Source: Mucilaginibacter cryoferens (GTDB lineage Bacteria > Bacteroidota > Bacteroidia > Sphingobacteriales > Sphingobacteriaceae). Taken from it: a stretch of DNA of 64,000 bases. This document shows positions 45,025 through 52,546 of this stretch, piece by piece (the first letter of the stretch is position 1; every line of letters begins with the position of its first letter). Under the pieces are notes generated by a model, which was not told where the DNA came from, searched no databases, and saw only the letters and a list, made by a program, of their open reading frames with translations. The stretch spans positions 62,001 through 126,000 of the forward strand of contig NZ_JACHCR010000008.1 of the NCBI RefSeq assembly GCF_014205845.1, read 5' to 3'. Both the position numbers and the translations under genes were made by a program.

Positions 45025-45193
45025 AATTCAAAATTAAAAAGTCAAAAATAGGAAGTAAAGCGGATAAGCCTGATGTATTTCTGATATTACTTTCCACATT
45101 ATAGATAATAGAGCAGTATTACCGAGTTGAATTTTTAATTTTGACTGTATGTCCAAAAAGTCATTTTTGACTTTTGACTTTTTAATTTTGACT
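45019..45193. repeat. Iterated-word hairpin between nuclease gene and holA
   Basis: AGTCAAAATTCAAAATTAAA (45019 on) continues as AAGTCAAAA. It is inverted at 45129-45193 as multiple copies of TTTTGACTTTT and TTTTTAATTTTGAC. The element spans the whole gap and includes the TTG start of the nuclease gene; holA starts 8 bases after it. Confidence 0.7.
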
Positions 45194-45200
45194 TAAAAGA

Positions 45201-46223
45201 ATGACCGCAGCAGAGATATTAAAGGATATTAAGAACCGAAAATACAAACCCCTGTACCTGCTGCATGGCGAGGAACCCTATTTTATAGATCTGGTGAGCA
45301 ACCATATAGAGCATCACTTGTTATCTGATGCCGAAAAGAGCTTTAATCAAACGGTGGTGTATGGTAAAGATACCGAAATGATGGCCGTACTTAACGCTGC
45401 CAAACGTTATCCCATGATGGCCGATTACCAGGTAGTGCTGGTAAAAGAAGCTCAGGATATGAAATGGGGCAAAGATGATGACAGCAAAAAAGGGATAGAT
45501 CCACTGTTGAGTTACCTGGAAAAACCATTAGCAAGCACCATTTTGGTATTTTGCTACAAATATGGCAAGTTTGATAAACGCAAAAAAACATACAAGGCAA
45601 TTGAAAAAAACGGGCTCATTTTTGAGTCGGCTCCTATGTATGATAGTAAGATACCTGCCTGGATAGAAGGCTTTATAAGCGATAAGGGTTATAAAATAAA
45701 CCAGCAGGCATCGGCCATGTTAGCCGAGTACCTGGGCAACGATCTGTCTAAAATTGCCAACGAACTTGAAAAACTGATGCTGAATATAACCGCTGGGCAA
45801 GAGATAACGCTGAAGCTGGTGCAGGACAACATTGGTATAAGCAAAGAGTATAACGTGTTTGAGCTGCAAACCGCGCTGGGCAAAAAGGATGCTTTTAAGG
45901 TAAACCAGATCATAAATTATTTTGAAGCAAACCCCAAGGCTAATCCAATTGTACTGGTATTGGGTAACCTCAATAACTTTTTTAGCAAGGTGTTGGCCTA
46001 TCATTACGTAAAAGATAAGTCGCCGCAGAATGTGGCCCGGGAGATAGGTGTAAACCCTTATTTTGTGAAAGATTATGAATTGGCTGGCCGTAGTTATAAT
46101 TATCCAAAAACCATGCAGATCATCAGTTACCTGCGCGAGTACGATCTGAAAAGTAAAGGTGTAGAATCAACCGCACCGCATGGCGAATTGATGAAAGAAC
46201 TGATGTTTAAAATACTTCACTAA
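45201..46223 (+). CDS. holA: DNA polymerase III subunit delta
   Basis: The 340-residue protein matches HolA: PLYLLHGEEPYFIDLVSNHI near the start, YPMMADYQVVLVKEAQDM, IPAWIEGFISDKGYKINQQA, AMLAEYLGNDLSKIANELEK, and a C-terminal helical domain (NPIVLVLGNLNNFFSKVLAY; NPYFVKDYELAGRSY). It is the clamp-loader wrench that opens the sliding clamp. It has the usual length for Bacteroidota. The leader is a word-repeat element. Confidence 0.95.
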   Translation: MTAAEILKDIKNRKYKPLYLLHGEEPYFIDLVSNHIEHHLLSDAEKSFNQTVVYGKDTEMMAVLNAAKRYPMMADYQVVLVKEAQDMKWGKDDDSKKGIDPLLSYLEKPLASTILVFCYKYGKFDKRKKTYKAIEKNGLIFESAPMYDSKIPAWIEGFISDKGYKINQQASAMLAEYLGNDLSKIANELEKLMLNITAGQEITLKLVQDNIGISKEYNVFELQTALGKKDAFKVNQIINYFEANPKANPIVLVLGNLNNFFSKVLAYHYVKDKSPQNVAREIGVNPYFVKDYELAGRSYNYPKTMQIISYLREYDLKSKGVESTAPHGELMKELMFKILH

Positions 46224-46385
46224 GCCTCCGGCATCTCAAATTATAATTTAATAGCAGGTTATTTAAGTAACATTTTTGTTAGGTGTATCACTTCGGCGCG
46301 TTTATCCGTAACTCCGACATTTTATCTAAAAATGCCCCATACGCTATAATTTAGAGGTTTTAACCTGTTTCTGATTTTCTGGTCC

Positions 46386-46415
46386 TTACAATGTAAAGAA
46401 GTATTTACATTGTAA
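46386..46415. promoter_or_regulatory. 12-bp inverted repeat upstream of cysC
   Basis: TTACAATGTAAA (46386-46397) is perfectly inverted at 46404-46415 with loop GAAGTA. Each arm is nearly palindromic itself (TTACAATGTAA), so it may be two operator half-sites rather than a terminator; no T run follows. It lies about 95 bases before cysC. Confidence 0.55.
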
Positions 46416-46510
46416 TAAAATTAACCGGTAATTTAATTTCTTATGTTCACTTAACCAAAGCAACCTGCAGCGTTTTTGGAATGCGGTTATAAAACATAAA
46501 TTATTAAAAT

Positions 46511-47071
46511 ATGATACTTCTATTCTGCGGATTATCAGGCGCCGGTAAAACAACATTGGCCAAAAAAGTTGCTGCTGAGCTAATAGAACTTGGCATAAGA
46601 GCCGAAATAATTGATGGCGATGAATATCGCAATGAAATTTGCCGCGACCTTGGCTTTAGCAAAGCCGATAGGTACGAAAACATTCGACGCCTGGGTTTTG
46701 TGGCCAGCAGATTTTCGGCACATGGTGTTGTTACTATTGTGAGCGCCATAAACCCATACGAAGAAATGCGCCGCGAACTGGTTGAAAAGTATGAGCACGT
46801 AAATATTGTACATATTGATTGCCCTGTTAAGCAGCTCATCAGCCGCGATACCAAAGGACTTTATAAAAAAGCTTTTTTGCCAGATGGGCATCCCGATAAA
46901 CTAACTAACCTAACAGGCATCAATGCGCAATTTGATGTGCCTTACGCTCCCGACCTATATATTAACACCAGCGAAAATACGGTGCAGGAAAGTGCTGCCT
47001 CTCTGTTGTATTTTATCCTTAATAATCTTCATCCTACCGAGAAAGTTAGGGATAAGGTAGCATTTAAATAA
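46511..47071 (+). CDS. cysC: Adenylyl-sulfate (APS) kinase
   Basis: The 186-residue P-loop kinase has Walker A GLSGAGKT at residues 7-14, then IDGDEYRNEICRDLGFSKAD with RYENIRRLGFVA matching the APS-binding region of CysC, VVTIVSAINPYEEMRREL, and DTKGLYKKAF. It phosphorylates APS to PAPS. No ATP sulfurylase gene is adjacent. The downstream sulfotransferase begins 36 bases after the stop, so the two probably make and use PAPS in one short operon. It is slightly shorter than typical 200-residue CysC. Confidence 0.92.
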   Translation: MILLFCGLSGAGKTTLAKKVAAELIELGIRAEIIDGDEYRNEICRDLGFSKADRYENIRRLGFVASRFSAHGVVTIVSAINPYEEMRRELVEKYEHVNIVHIDCPVKQLISRDTKGLYKKAFLPDGHPDKLTNLTGINAQFDVPYAPDLYINTSENTVQESAASLLYFILNNLHPTEKVRDKVAFK

Positions 47072-47107
47072 AAAAAACAGATTTAGAGGCTTGCTTTAAC
47101 GCTGCTT

Positions 47108-47932
47108 ATGCAAAAAAGAACACTAATTATTGCCGGCATGCATCGCTCCGGCACCTCGTTAATTGCAAATTGGCTTACCAAATGTGGTTTGCAAATTGGC
47201 GAAAGATTGGTAAGCCCCAATCATGGTAATGTTGAGGGGCATTTTGAGGATGTTGAGTTTTTAAAAATGCACGAGGAAATTCTCGAAAACCGTCATCTTC
47301 CTAATTCGGGCTTAACAGATGCGCATGTTGATTGCGTTTCTATTTATGAAAAAGAAAAGATTAAAAGCATTATTAAAATAAAACAGCAGCTATATGACCA
47401 ATGGGGGTGGAAAGATCCCCGTACCTGTCTTTTTCTTGATACCTACAAAGAGTTGATACCTGATGCCTGTTATCTCATCATACTGCGCGATTTTCAGTCT
47501 GTAATCAGTTCGTTACTGCGGCGGGAGTTTAAATATGTAGACAATAGGTACATGGCCCGCAAATATTTTTCGAGACTGGTTTGGCAGAAATTCAGGCGGA
47601 TACGAAAGCAGTTTGCGTTTTATCATGCCAATACAGAGGAGTTTTTAAAAATTTGGATAAGCTATAATCAGGATATTTTACAATGCATCAGAAAATTGGA
47701 CAGCGATGCTTTTAGAGTAGTTAATTATTCGATGTTAAGCCTGGAGGATACAGAGGTATTTTCGCATCTGCAAAACAACTGGGGTTTTTCCTTAAAGTAT
47801 TCGAGGTTTAAAGATGTATTTAATGAAAATCTGATAGGTGCGGATATTGATATTGAGCCTTATGTTGCCGATAAGGCCCTGTTAACAACCGCCAGCCAAT
47901 TGCAGAAAGAGTTGGAGGTGTATATGAAATAA
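47108..47932 (+). CDS. PAPS-dependent sulfotransferase family protein
   Basis: The 274-residue protein has the 5'-phosphosulfate loop in IAGMHRSGTSLIANWL (residues 8-23), then GNVEGHFEDVEFLKMHEEIL, KDPRTCLFLDTYKEL, and YLIILRDFQSVISSLLRRE, the 3'-phosphate block. This fits the sulfotransferase superfamily. There is no signal peptide or membrane anchor, so it is cytosolic. The target is unknown: a lipid, an exopolysaccharide precursor or a small molecule are all possible. It follows cysC by 36 bases, and no other tailoring gene lies next to it. Confidence 0.85.
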   Translation: MQKRTLIIAGMHRSGTSLIANWLTKCGLQIGERLVSPNHGNVEGHFEDVEFLKMHEEILENRHLPNSGLTDAHVDCVSIYEKEKIKSIIKIKQQLYDQWGWKDPRTCLFLDTYKELIPDACYLIILRDFQSVISSLLRREFKYVDNRYMARKYFSRLVWQKFRRIRKQFAFYHANTEEFLKIWISYNQDILQCIRKLDSDAFRVVNYSMLSLEDTEVFSHLQNNWGFSLKYSRFKDVFNENLIGADIDIEPYVADKALLTTASQLQKELEVYMK

Positions 47933-48032
47933 GTCTGACCTTTTATGGCCGGACTTATTTTTAAGCAATAATATACCTTTAACACCACCAATTTGGGATG
48001 CCCGTTTAGCGCTATTGTAATAACCCAGTAGC

Positions 48033-48383
48033 TTATTCTTTAACGTCTACCGGTTTTTTTGTGCTGGTTTTAACCGCTTTAACCACCGGGGCTTTATCTG
48101 CTGTCGGTTTAACTGCCGGTAACACGGGTGCTTTAGCTTCTGTAACAACAGCTTTTGTTTTCTTTGCTTCCTCGGCCGGGGCTTCTTTTTTGTCGCCTAT
48201 TTTAGCAATAAGTATTTTGGCTAAGTTTTTAGCCGCCTTTTCAATGGCTTTGTTCACCTTTTTTAAATCAGGTTCAATTTCGCTAACGATAGCTTTTATT
48301 TGAATGCTTAACTTATCGTTTAATTGTTTTTTTAGGGCTTTACGAGCCTCTTTTGCTACTGATTTAGTTGTTTTATCTTTCAT
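48033..48383 (-). CDS. Histone H1-like Lys/Ala/Pro-rich protein
   Basis: The 116-residue protein has an N-terminal helical half (residues 1-66, KEARKALKKQLNDKLSIQIK, then DLKKVNKAIEKAAKNLAKIL) and a Lys/Ala/Pro/Val-rich tail with no fixed fold (AEEAKKTKAVVTEAKAPVLP; KAPVVKAVKTSTKKPVD). The tail resembles eukaryotic H1 and bacterial H1-like nucleoid proteins. It may bind nucleic acid, though it lacks the AAKK pentamer array of the chlamydial proteins. It has an independent promoter (TACCTTTG at 48430-48437) and no operon partner. Confidence 0.7.
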   Translation of the reverse strand: MKDKTTKSVAKEARKALKKQLNDKLSIQIKAIVSEIEPDLKKVNKAIEKAAKNLAKILIAKIGDKKEAPAEEAKKTKAVVTEAKAPVLPAVKPTADKAPVVKAVKTSTKKPVDVKE

Positions 48384-48758
48384 ATAAACAGATGTGAAAA
48401 TTCAGGTTGAGTTTGAATTTATTTCGGCACAAAGGTAAGTTAACAAAAAACTATTTTAATATTATGTTTATGTTAATAAACATAGCCAATGTTAACTTAT
48501 TGTTAAGCGTTTGAAAAGTACTACTGGGCTCATTTTTAGCTTTTTAAGTGTAGCTAAATAATATTGGGCCCTATTTATAATTTTTATCCTTTTTTTTCAA
48601 AATAAGTTTGAAGCCTTTTTGTATAACGGGTACAGTCGTATTTTGTTTTTGGTGTGCCATATTACCGGGTTTATTTTGCATTAATGTTTTAAAGCTGTGA
48701 TTTTTTGAAAGCGCTCAGGTTATTCATAACTTAGCAGGCTTAGATACTTCCTCATCAA
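48384..48758. other. Divergent AT-rich gap
   Basis: The gap holds a minus-strand TACCTTTG box (48430-48437) 46 bases before the H1-like gene and a short hairpin TATGTTTA/TAAACATA (48463-48470 and 48477-48484). I see no gene in the remainder. Confidence 0.5.
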
Positions 48759-49229
48759 ATGATCAAAGATTTAAACTCATTAAACCAGGTTGCCCAATTT
48801 CACAGCACCTTTAAACATCCTATTATTGCCAATCCGCAGATTCCGTCAAAAGAGCGCTGTCAGTTACGCATTGAGCTTTTGGCCGAAGAATTGAAAGAGT
48901 TGCAGGAAGCTGTGAACGACAATAACCTGGTAGAGGTTGCCGATGCCCTGTGCGATTTGCAATATGTGCTATCTGGCGCTGTATTGGAGTTTGGCCTTGG
49001 CGAAAAATTTAAAGAACTGTTTGATGAAGTGCACCGCTCAAACATGAGCAAGGCTTGTAAAACAGTAGAGGAAGCCAACCAAACTATTGAGCATTACCGC
49101 GGTACAGCAGGTACCGAAGCGCACTATAAAGAGATTGACGGCCTGTTTTTGGTTTACCGTACTGCCGATAATAAAACATTAAAATCAATCAATTACTCGC
49201 CGGCCAATTTAGGTGGTATTGTAGGATAG
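48759..49229 (+). CDS. MazG-like all-alpha NTP pyrophosphohydrolase
   Basis: The 156-residue protein carries one all-alpha pyrophosphohydrolase unit: RCQLRIELLAEELKELQEAV (EExxE) and VEVADALCDLQYVLSGAVLE (ExxD) form the Mg binding set, and a conserved LFDEVHRSNMSK segment follows. This is the phosphoribosyl-ATP-pyrophosphohydrolase-like/MazG-like subgroup, distinct from the two-domain MazG at 34399. It hydrolyses a nucleoside triphosphate, identity unknown. rlmF follows 58 bases later on the same strand. Confidence 0.88.
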   Translation: MIKDLNSLNQVAQFHSTFKHPIIANPQIPSKERCQLRIELLAEELKELQEAVNDNNLVEVADALCDLQYVLSGAVLEFGLGEKFKELFDEVHRSNMSKACKTVEEANQTIEHYRGTAGTEAHYKEIDGLFLVYRTADNKTLKSINYSPANLGGIVG

Positions 49230-49287
49230 ATAGCTAAAAGCCCAAGGTTAACAACTAAAAATAAATTAATAACTAAATAAAAATAAC

Positions 49288-50247
49288 TTGCCCGAATCAG
49301 CCCCAAACCAACCCGAAGTAAAAGAATTTATGCACCCGCGTAACCGCCACCGCGAGGGTTATGATTTTAAGGCACTGATGAGGGCTGCTCCAAAATTGCG
49401 CCCGTTTGTAACTGTAAATAAGTACGATAATCAAACCATTAACTTCGCTAATCCCGAGGCGGTTAAATTGCTTAATAAAGCATTGTTAAAGCATCATTAT
49501 GGTATTGGCTTTTGGGACATTCCGGATAGCTATTTGTGCCCGCCAATTCCCGGTAGGGCAGATTATATACATTACGCGGCCGATTTATTAGCTACGGCTA
49601 ATGAGGGTGTTATTCGTAAAGGTAAAAAAGTACGGGTACTGGATATTGGGGTAGGGGCCAATTGTGTATATCCTATAATAGGTCACCAGGAATACGGCTG
49701 GAGCTTTGTTGGTGTTGATATTGACGAAGAGGCCCTGCAATCGGCCGAGGAAATCATCAATAAAAACGATGAACTAAAAAACGCTGTTGAGCTTAGGCTA
49801 CAAAAGCACAAAGCCGATATTTTTACATTTGCCATTAAGCCCGGCGAGCAGTTTGATCTTACTATTTGTAACCCGCCATTCCACGCCTCCATAAAAGAAG
49901 CGGCAGAAGGCTCTAAACGTAAATGGAACAACCTGGGGCTAAAAACGGGTAAAGAGGAGCCTGTGCTTAACTTTGGTGGTCAAAATACCGAGTTATGGTA
50001 CCCCGGTGGCGAGGCCGCGTTTTTAAAACAGATGGCTACCCAAAGCACCCGCGTTGCTAAGCAATGCCTGTGGTTTACTACCTTGGTATCAAAAAAAGAA
50101 AACCTGCGTATTTTATATAATGCCCTGCAAAAGGCCGGCGCTGTAGAAGTGCAAACCATCAATATGTCGCAAGGGCAAAAGGTGAGCCGTATTATGGCAT
50201 GGACTTTCTTTTCGGCAGATGAGCAAAAAGATTGGGTAAAAAAATAA
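49288..50247 (+). CDS. rlmF: 23S rRNA (adenine1618-N6)-methyltransferase
   Basis: The 319-residue protein is RlmF. MHPRNRHREGYDFKALMRAA at the start is diagnostic, with VLDIGVGANCVYPIIG (SAM site), the catalytic NPPFHASIKEA loop, and FTTLVSKKENLRILYNALQK. The start is uncertain: TTG at 49288 gives a 14-residue Pro/Glu-rich tail seen in other members, while ATG 49330 starts at MHPRNRH. I use 49288 because related proteins often carry such a tail. It methylates A1618 of 23S rRNA. The 3' end runs into a 28-bp perfect hairpin. Confidence 0.92.
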   Translation: MPESAPNQPEVKEFMHPRNRHREGYDFKALMRAAPKLRPFVTVNKYDNQTINFANPEAVKLLNKALLKHHYGIGFWDIPDSYLCPPIPGRADYIHYAADLLATANEGVIRKGKKVRVLDIGVGANCVYPIIGHQEYGWSFVGVDIDEEALQSAEEIINKNDELKNAVELRLQKHKADIFTFAIKPGEQFDLTICNPPFHASIKEAAEGSKRKWNNLGLKTGKEEPVLNFGGQNTELWYPGGEAAFLKQMATQSTRVAKQCLWFTTLVSKKENLRILYNALQKAGAVEVQTINMSQGQKVSRIMAWTFFSADEQKDWVKK

Positions 50248-50251
50248 TTGG

Positions 50252-50319
50252 CTGAATCAGAATTAATGAATTAACAGAATATCATTTAAATTTCTGTTAA
50301 TTCATTAATTCTGATTCAG
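50252..50319. repeat. 28-bp perfect hairpin between convergent genes
   Basis: CTGAATCAGAATTAATGAAT continues to AACAGAA at 50279 and is exactly inverted at 50292-50319 with a 12-base loop. It fills the 79-base gap between rlmF and the DUF5009-type gene. There is no T tract. It fits the word-hairpin group because it iterates AATTAATGAATTAA-like words. Confidence 0.8.
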
Positions 50320-50326
50320 ACCTATG

Positions 50327-51478
50327 TTAAACGCGTAAAAACGTTTTCTTCTGATACAGGTAATACAGAAACACCCATTTTACCATTACAAAGGTAATAG
50401 CCAGTATTACAGCATTAAACGGATCGCCAACTAGCACACCAAGCCAGCCAAAAAAGGCATTGTTGGTAAAGCCCCATTTAATGAAATGCCCCGAGATATA
50501 AATGAGTATGGAGTTCATACCTATAACCCGGAAATAAAAAGCCCATTTCTGATAGCCCAGCACATCAATAACATAGTAAAAGAATGCCATCAGCAATAAG
50601 CTTAAGCCGCCTACCTGCATCACAAACGAGCTGGTCCACAGGTTTTTGTTGATAGGGAAATCTAAATTCCAGACCTGGGCAATGATGAGAAAGATAGCTC
50701 CTGTTATGGCCAGTATAGCTACTTTTTTCAGTTGCGGCAATCCCGTTTTTTTCAATATCTGCCCGGTTATTATACCCAGTAGTCCGGTACTGATGGCCGG
50801 AATGGTAGAAAATAAACCTTCGGGATCATGAATGCCCAGGTATAATTTGCCCGGTAATATCACCCTATCCATATATGATGCAAAATTGCCCTGCATGGTT
50901 AAATCGCCATGCGGATAGCCGGGGGCCGACGTAAATTTTAGTAATAACCAGTAACCGATAATAAAAAACCAAAACCAGATCATTTGCGCCCGCTCGCTGC
51001 TATACAGGTAAATGATATTGGCAAACATATAAGCAATACCAATACGGCCCAATACACTTGCAAAACGGATCTCTTTAAGCGGCATAATGGTTAAGCCATT
51101 ATTTACTATGAGGCCCAATATTACCAATATAATTGCCCGCTTTACAACCCGCAGCACCAATTGCTGCCTGCTTTTACCTTTCTCTAATTCGCGGCCAACA
51201 GAGAATGGGGTTGATACACCGGCCATGAAAAGGAATAACGGAAATATAAGATCGTACAGGTGAAAACCATTCCAGTCGGGGTGAGTAAACTGGTTAGATA
51301 GCGCAGCCCAAAATGGCGATTTGGTAGCCTTTGCCATCGTGTGGAAAATCTCTTCGCCGCCCATAATCCAAAACATATCAAACCCACGCAAGGCATCTAA
51401 CGAAAATAATCGGGTAGGGGCCGAGTTGATACTATCGGGCGCAGTATCGCCGGTAATGGTTTTTGCTATAGCAGCCAT
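50327..51478 (-). CDS. DUF5009/heparan-alpha-glucosaminide acetyltransferase-like membrane protein
   Basis: The 383-residue protein has about ten membrane segments. The N-terminal FSLDALRGFDMFWIMGGEEI, FHLYDLIFPLFLFMAGVSTP, and VKRAIILVILGLIVNNGL blocks match the DUF5009/NagX family related to human HGSNAT. Such proteins are proposed to transfer acetyl groups across the membrane to sugars such as glucosamine. The RGFD motif with a nearby His is conserved. No neighbouring sugar pathway helps to define the acceptor. It is convergent with rlmF. Confidence 0.88.
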   Translation of the reverse strand: MAAIAKTITGDTAPDSINSAPTRLFSLDALRGFDMFWIMGGEEIFHTMAKATKSPFWAALSNQFTHPDWNGFHLYDLIFPLFLFMAGVSTPFSVGRELEKGKSRQQLVLRVVKRAIILVILGLIVNNGLTIMPLKEIRFASVLGRIGIAYMFANIIYLYSSERAQMIWFWFFIIGYWLLLKFTSAPGYPHGDLTMQGNFASYMDRVILPGKLYLGIHDPEGLFSTIPAISTGLLGIITGQILKKTGLPQLKKVAILAITGAIFLIIAQVWNLDFPINKNLWTSSFVMQVGGLSLLLMAFFYYVIDVLGYQKWAFYFRVIGMNSILIYISGHFIKWGFTNNAFFGWLGVLVGDPFNAVILAITFVMVKWVFLYYLYQKKTFLRV

Positions 51479-51659
51479 GGTTTAAAAGGGTTTATGGTGA
51501 CGAACTAAAGATATAAAAAGAACAAACTAATTAAAATATATTTCTTAATAAGTGCACTTCTTAAATTTGTTATAAAAGATTACGAAAGTCATTAGTTGAC
51601 CAATTGAAATAAATTTACCCGAGATAATTCTATCTTGATTCTAATCTCTTAACTCTGAG

Positions 51660-52307
51660 TTATTCTAAAATCTCAGCTATTTCATCGAACCCTTTTTCCC
51701 GGGCCAGGTCGGCGGGTAGTTTGCCACCTTCCATGCGGGTGTTTATTTCGGCGCCATTTTCGAGTAGTAATATCAGCAATTCGAGATTGCCATTTTGGGC
51801 GGCTGCATGTAGTGGGGTTGCGCCAGCCTGTTGTTTTATATTGATGAGCGAACCATTGTCTACCAGCATCCGGGCTATCTGGGTATAATTACCGGCGCAG
51901 GCCGAGTGTAACGGATATACATGAAAGCCGTTGTTTGATGGTATGTTTACATCGGCACCTTTTAAAACCAGGTACCGCGCCACATCATGGTGGCCAAAAT
52001 AACAAGCCAGGCCAAGCGGCGTAAAACCGTCCTGTGCATAATCATTAAGAGAGTTGGGACTGGCGTATATCAGGTTGGCAATAATATCCAGCTTACCGGC
52101 TGCTGCGGCCTCAAATATAGTGAGCTCGCCGGTGTATTTCAACAACAGGTCTGTAACCGTTGGCTTTTTGTAATAGCATGAAAGCATCAGCGGCGAAACT
52201 CCGTGACTGGTAGGGGTAACCGCCAGTTTTGGGTGCTGCTCAAGCAAAGCCTCCAATTGGGTTACATCGGCGGCAGTAATATATTCCTCCAGCTTTTCTA
52301 TGCTCAT
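51660..52307 (-). CDS. Ankyrin repeat protein
   Basis: The 215-residue protein consists of about five ankyrin repeats, clearest in DGFTPLGLACYFGHHDVARY, NGFHVYPLHSACAGNYTQIA and AGATPLHAAAQNGNLELLIL. There is no signal peptide or catalytic domain, so it is a cytosolic protein-protein adaptor. Partners are unknown. Neither neighbour suggests a role, and it is transcribed alone. Confidence 0.9.
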   Translation of the reverse strand: MSIEKLEEYITAADVTQLEALLEQHPKLAVTPTSHGVSPLMLSCYYKKPTVTDLLLKYTGELTIFEAAAAGKLDIIANLIYASPNSLNDYAQDGFTPLGLACYFGHHDVARYLVLKGADVNIPSNNGFHVYPLHSACAGNYTQIARMLVDNGSLINIKQQAGATPLHAAAQNGNLELLILLLENGAEINTRMEGGKLPADLAREKGFDEIAEILE

Positions 52308-52515
52308 TTATTAACGGTTAAATAGGGCTAGGGTTAAGTTTTAAGGGTAAAGTAAACCTTGTTACTCAATTATACTAAAAAAATAAAAATACGCCTAACT
52401 ATTTGTTTAATCTGTTAACTTTATACATCAACAGTTAGCATTTTTTGGTGATTGGTGAGGGTAGATAAAATTTTATATGTTGTTTTTGTAAAGTTTACAT
52501 AGGTGAAATTTTATG

Positions 52516-52523
52516 TAAGTTTG
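52516..52523 (+). promoter_or_regulatory. TAnnTTTG -7 box of ftsK
   Basis: TAAGTTTG lies 23 bases before the ATG and matches the consensus; a TTTG at 52485-52488 is spaced too far for a classical -33. Confidence 0.5.
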
Positions 52524-52546
52524 CAGTTAAAGGATGTTACATCAGG

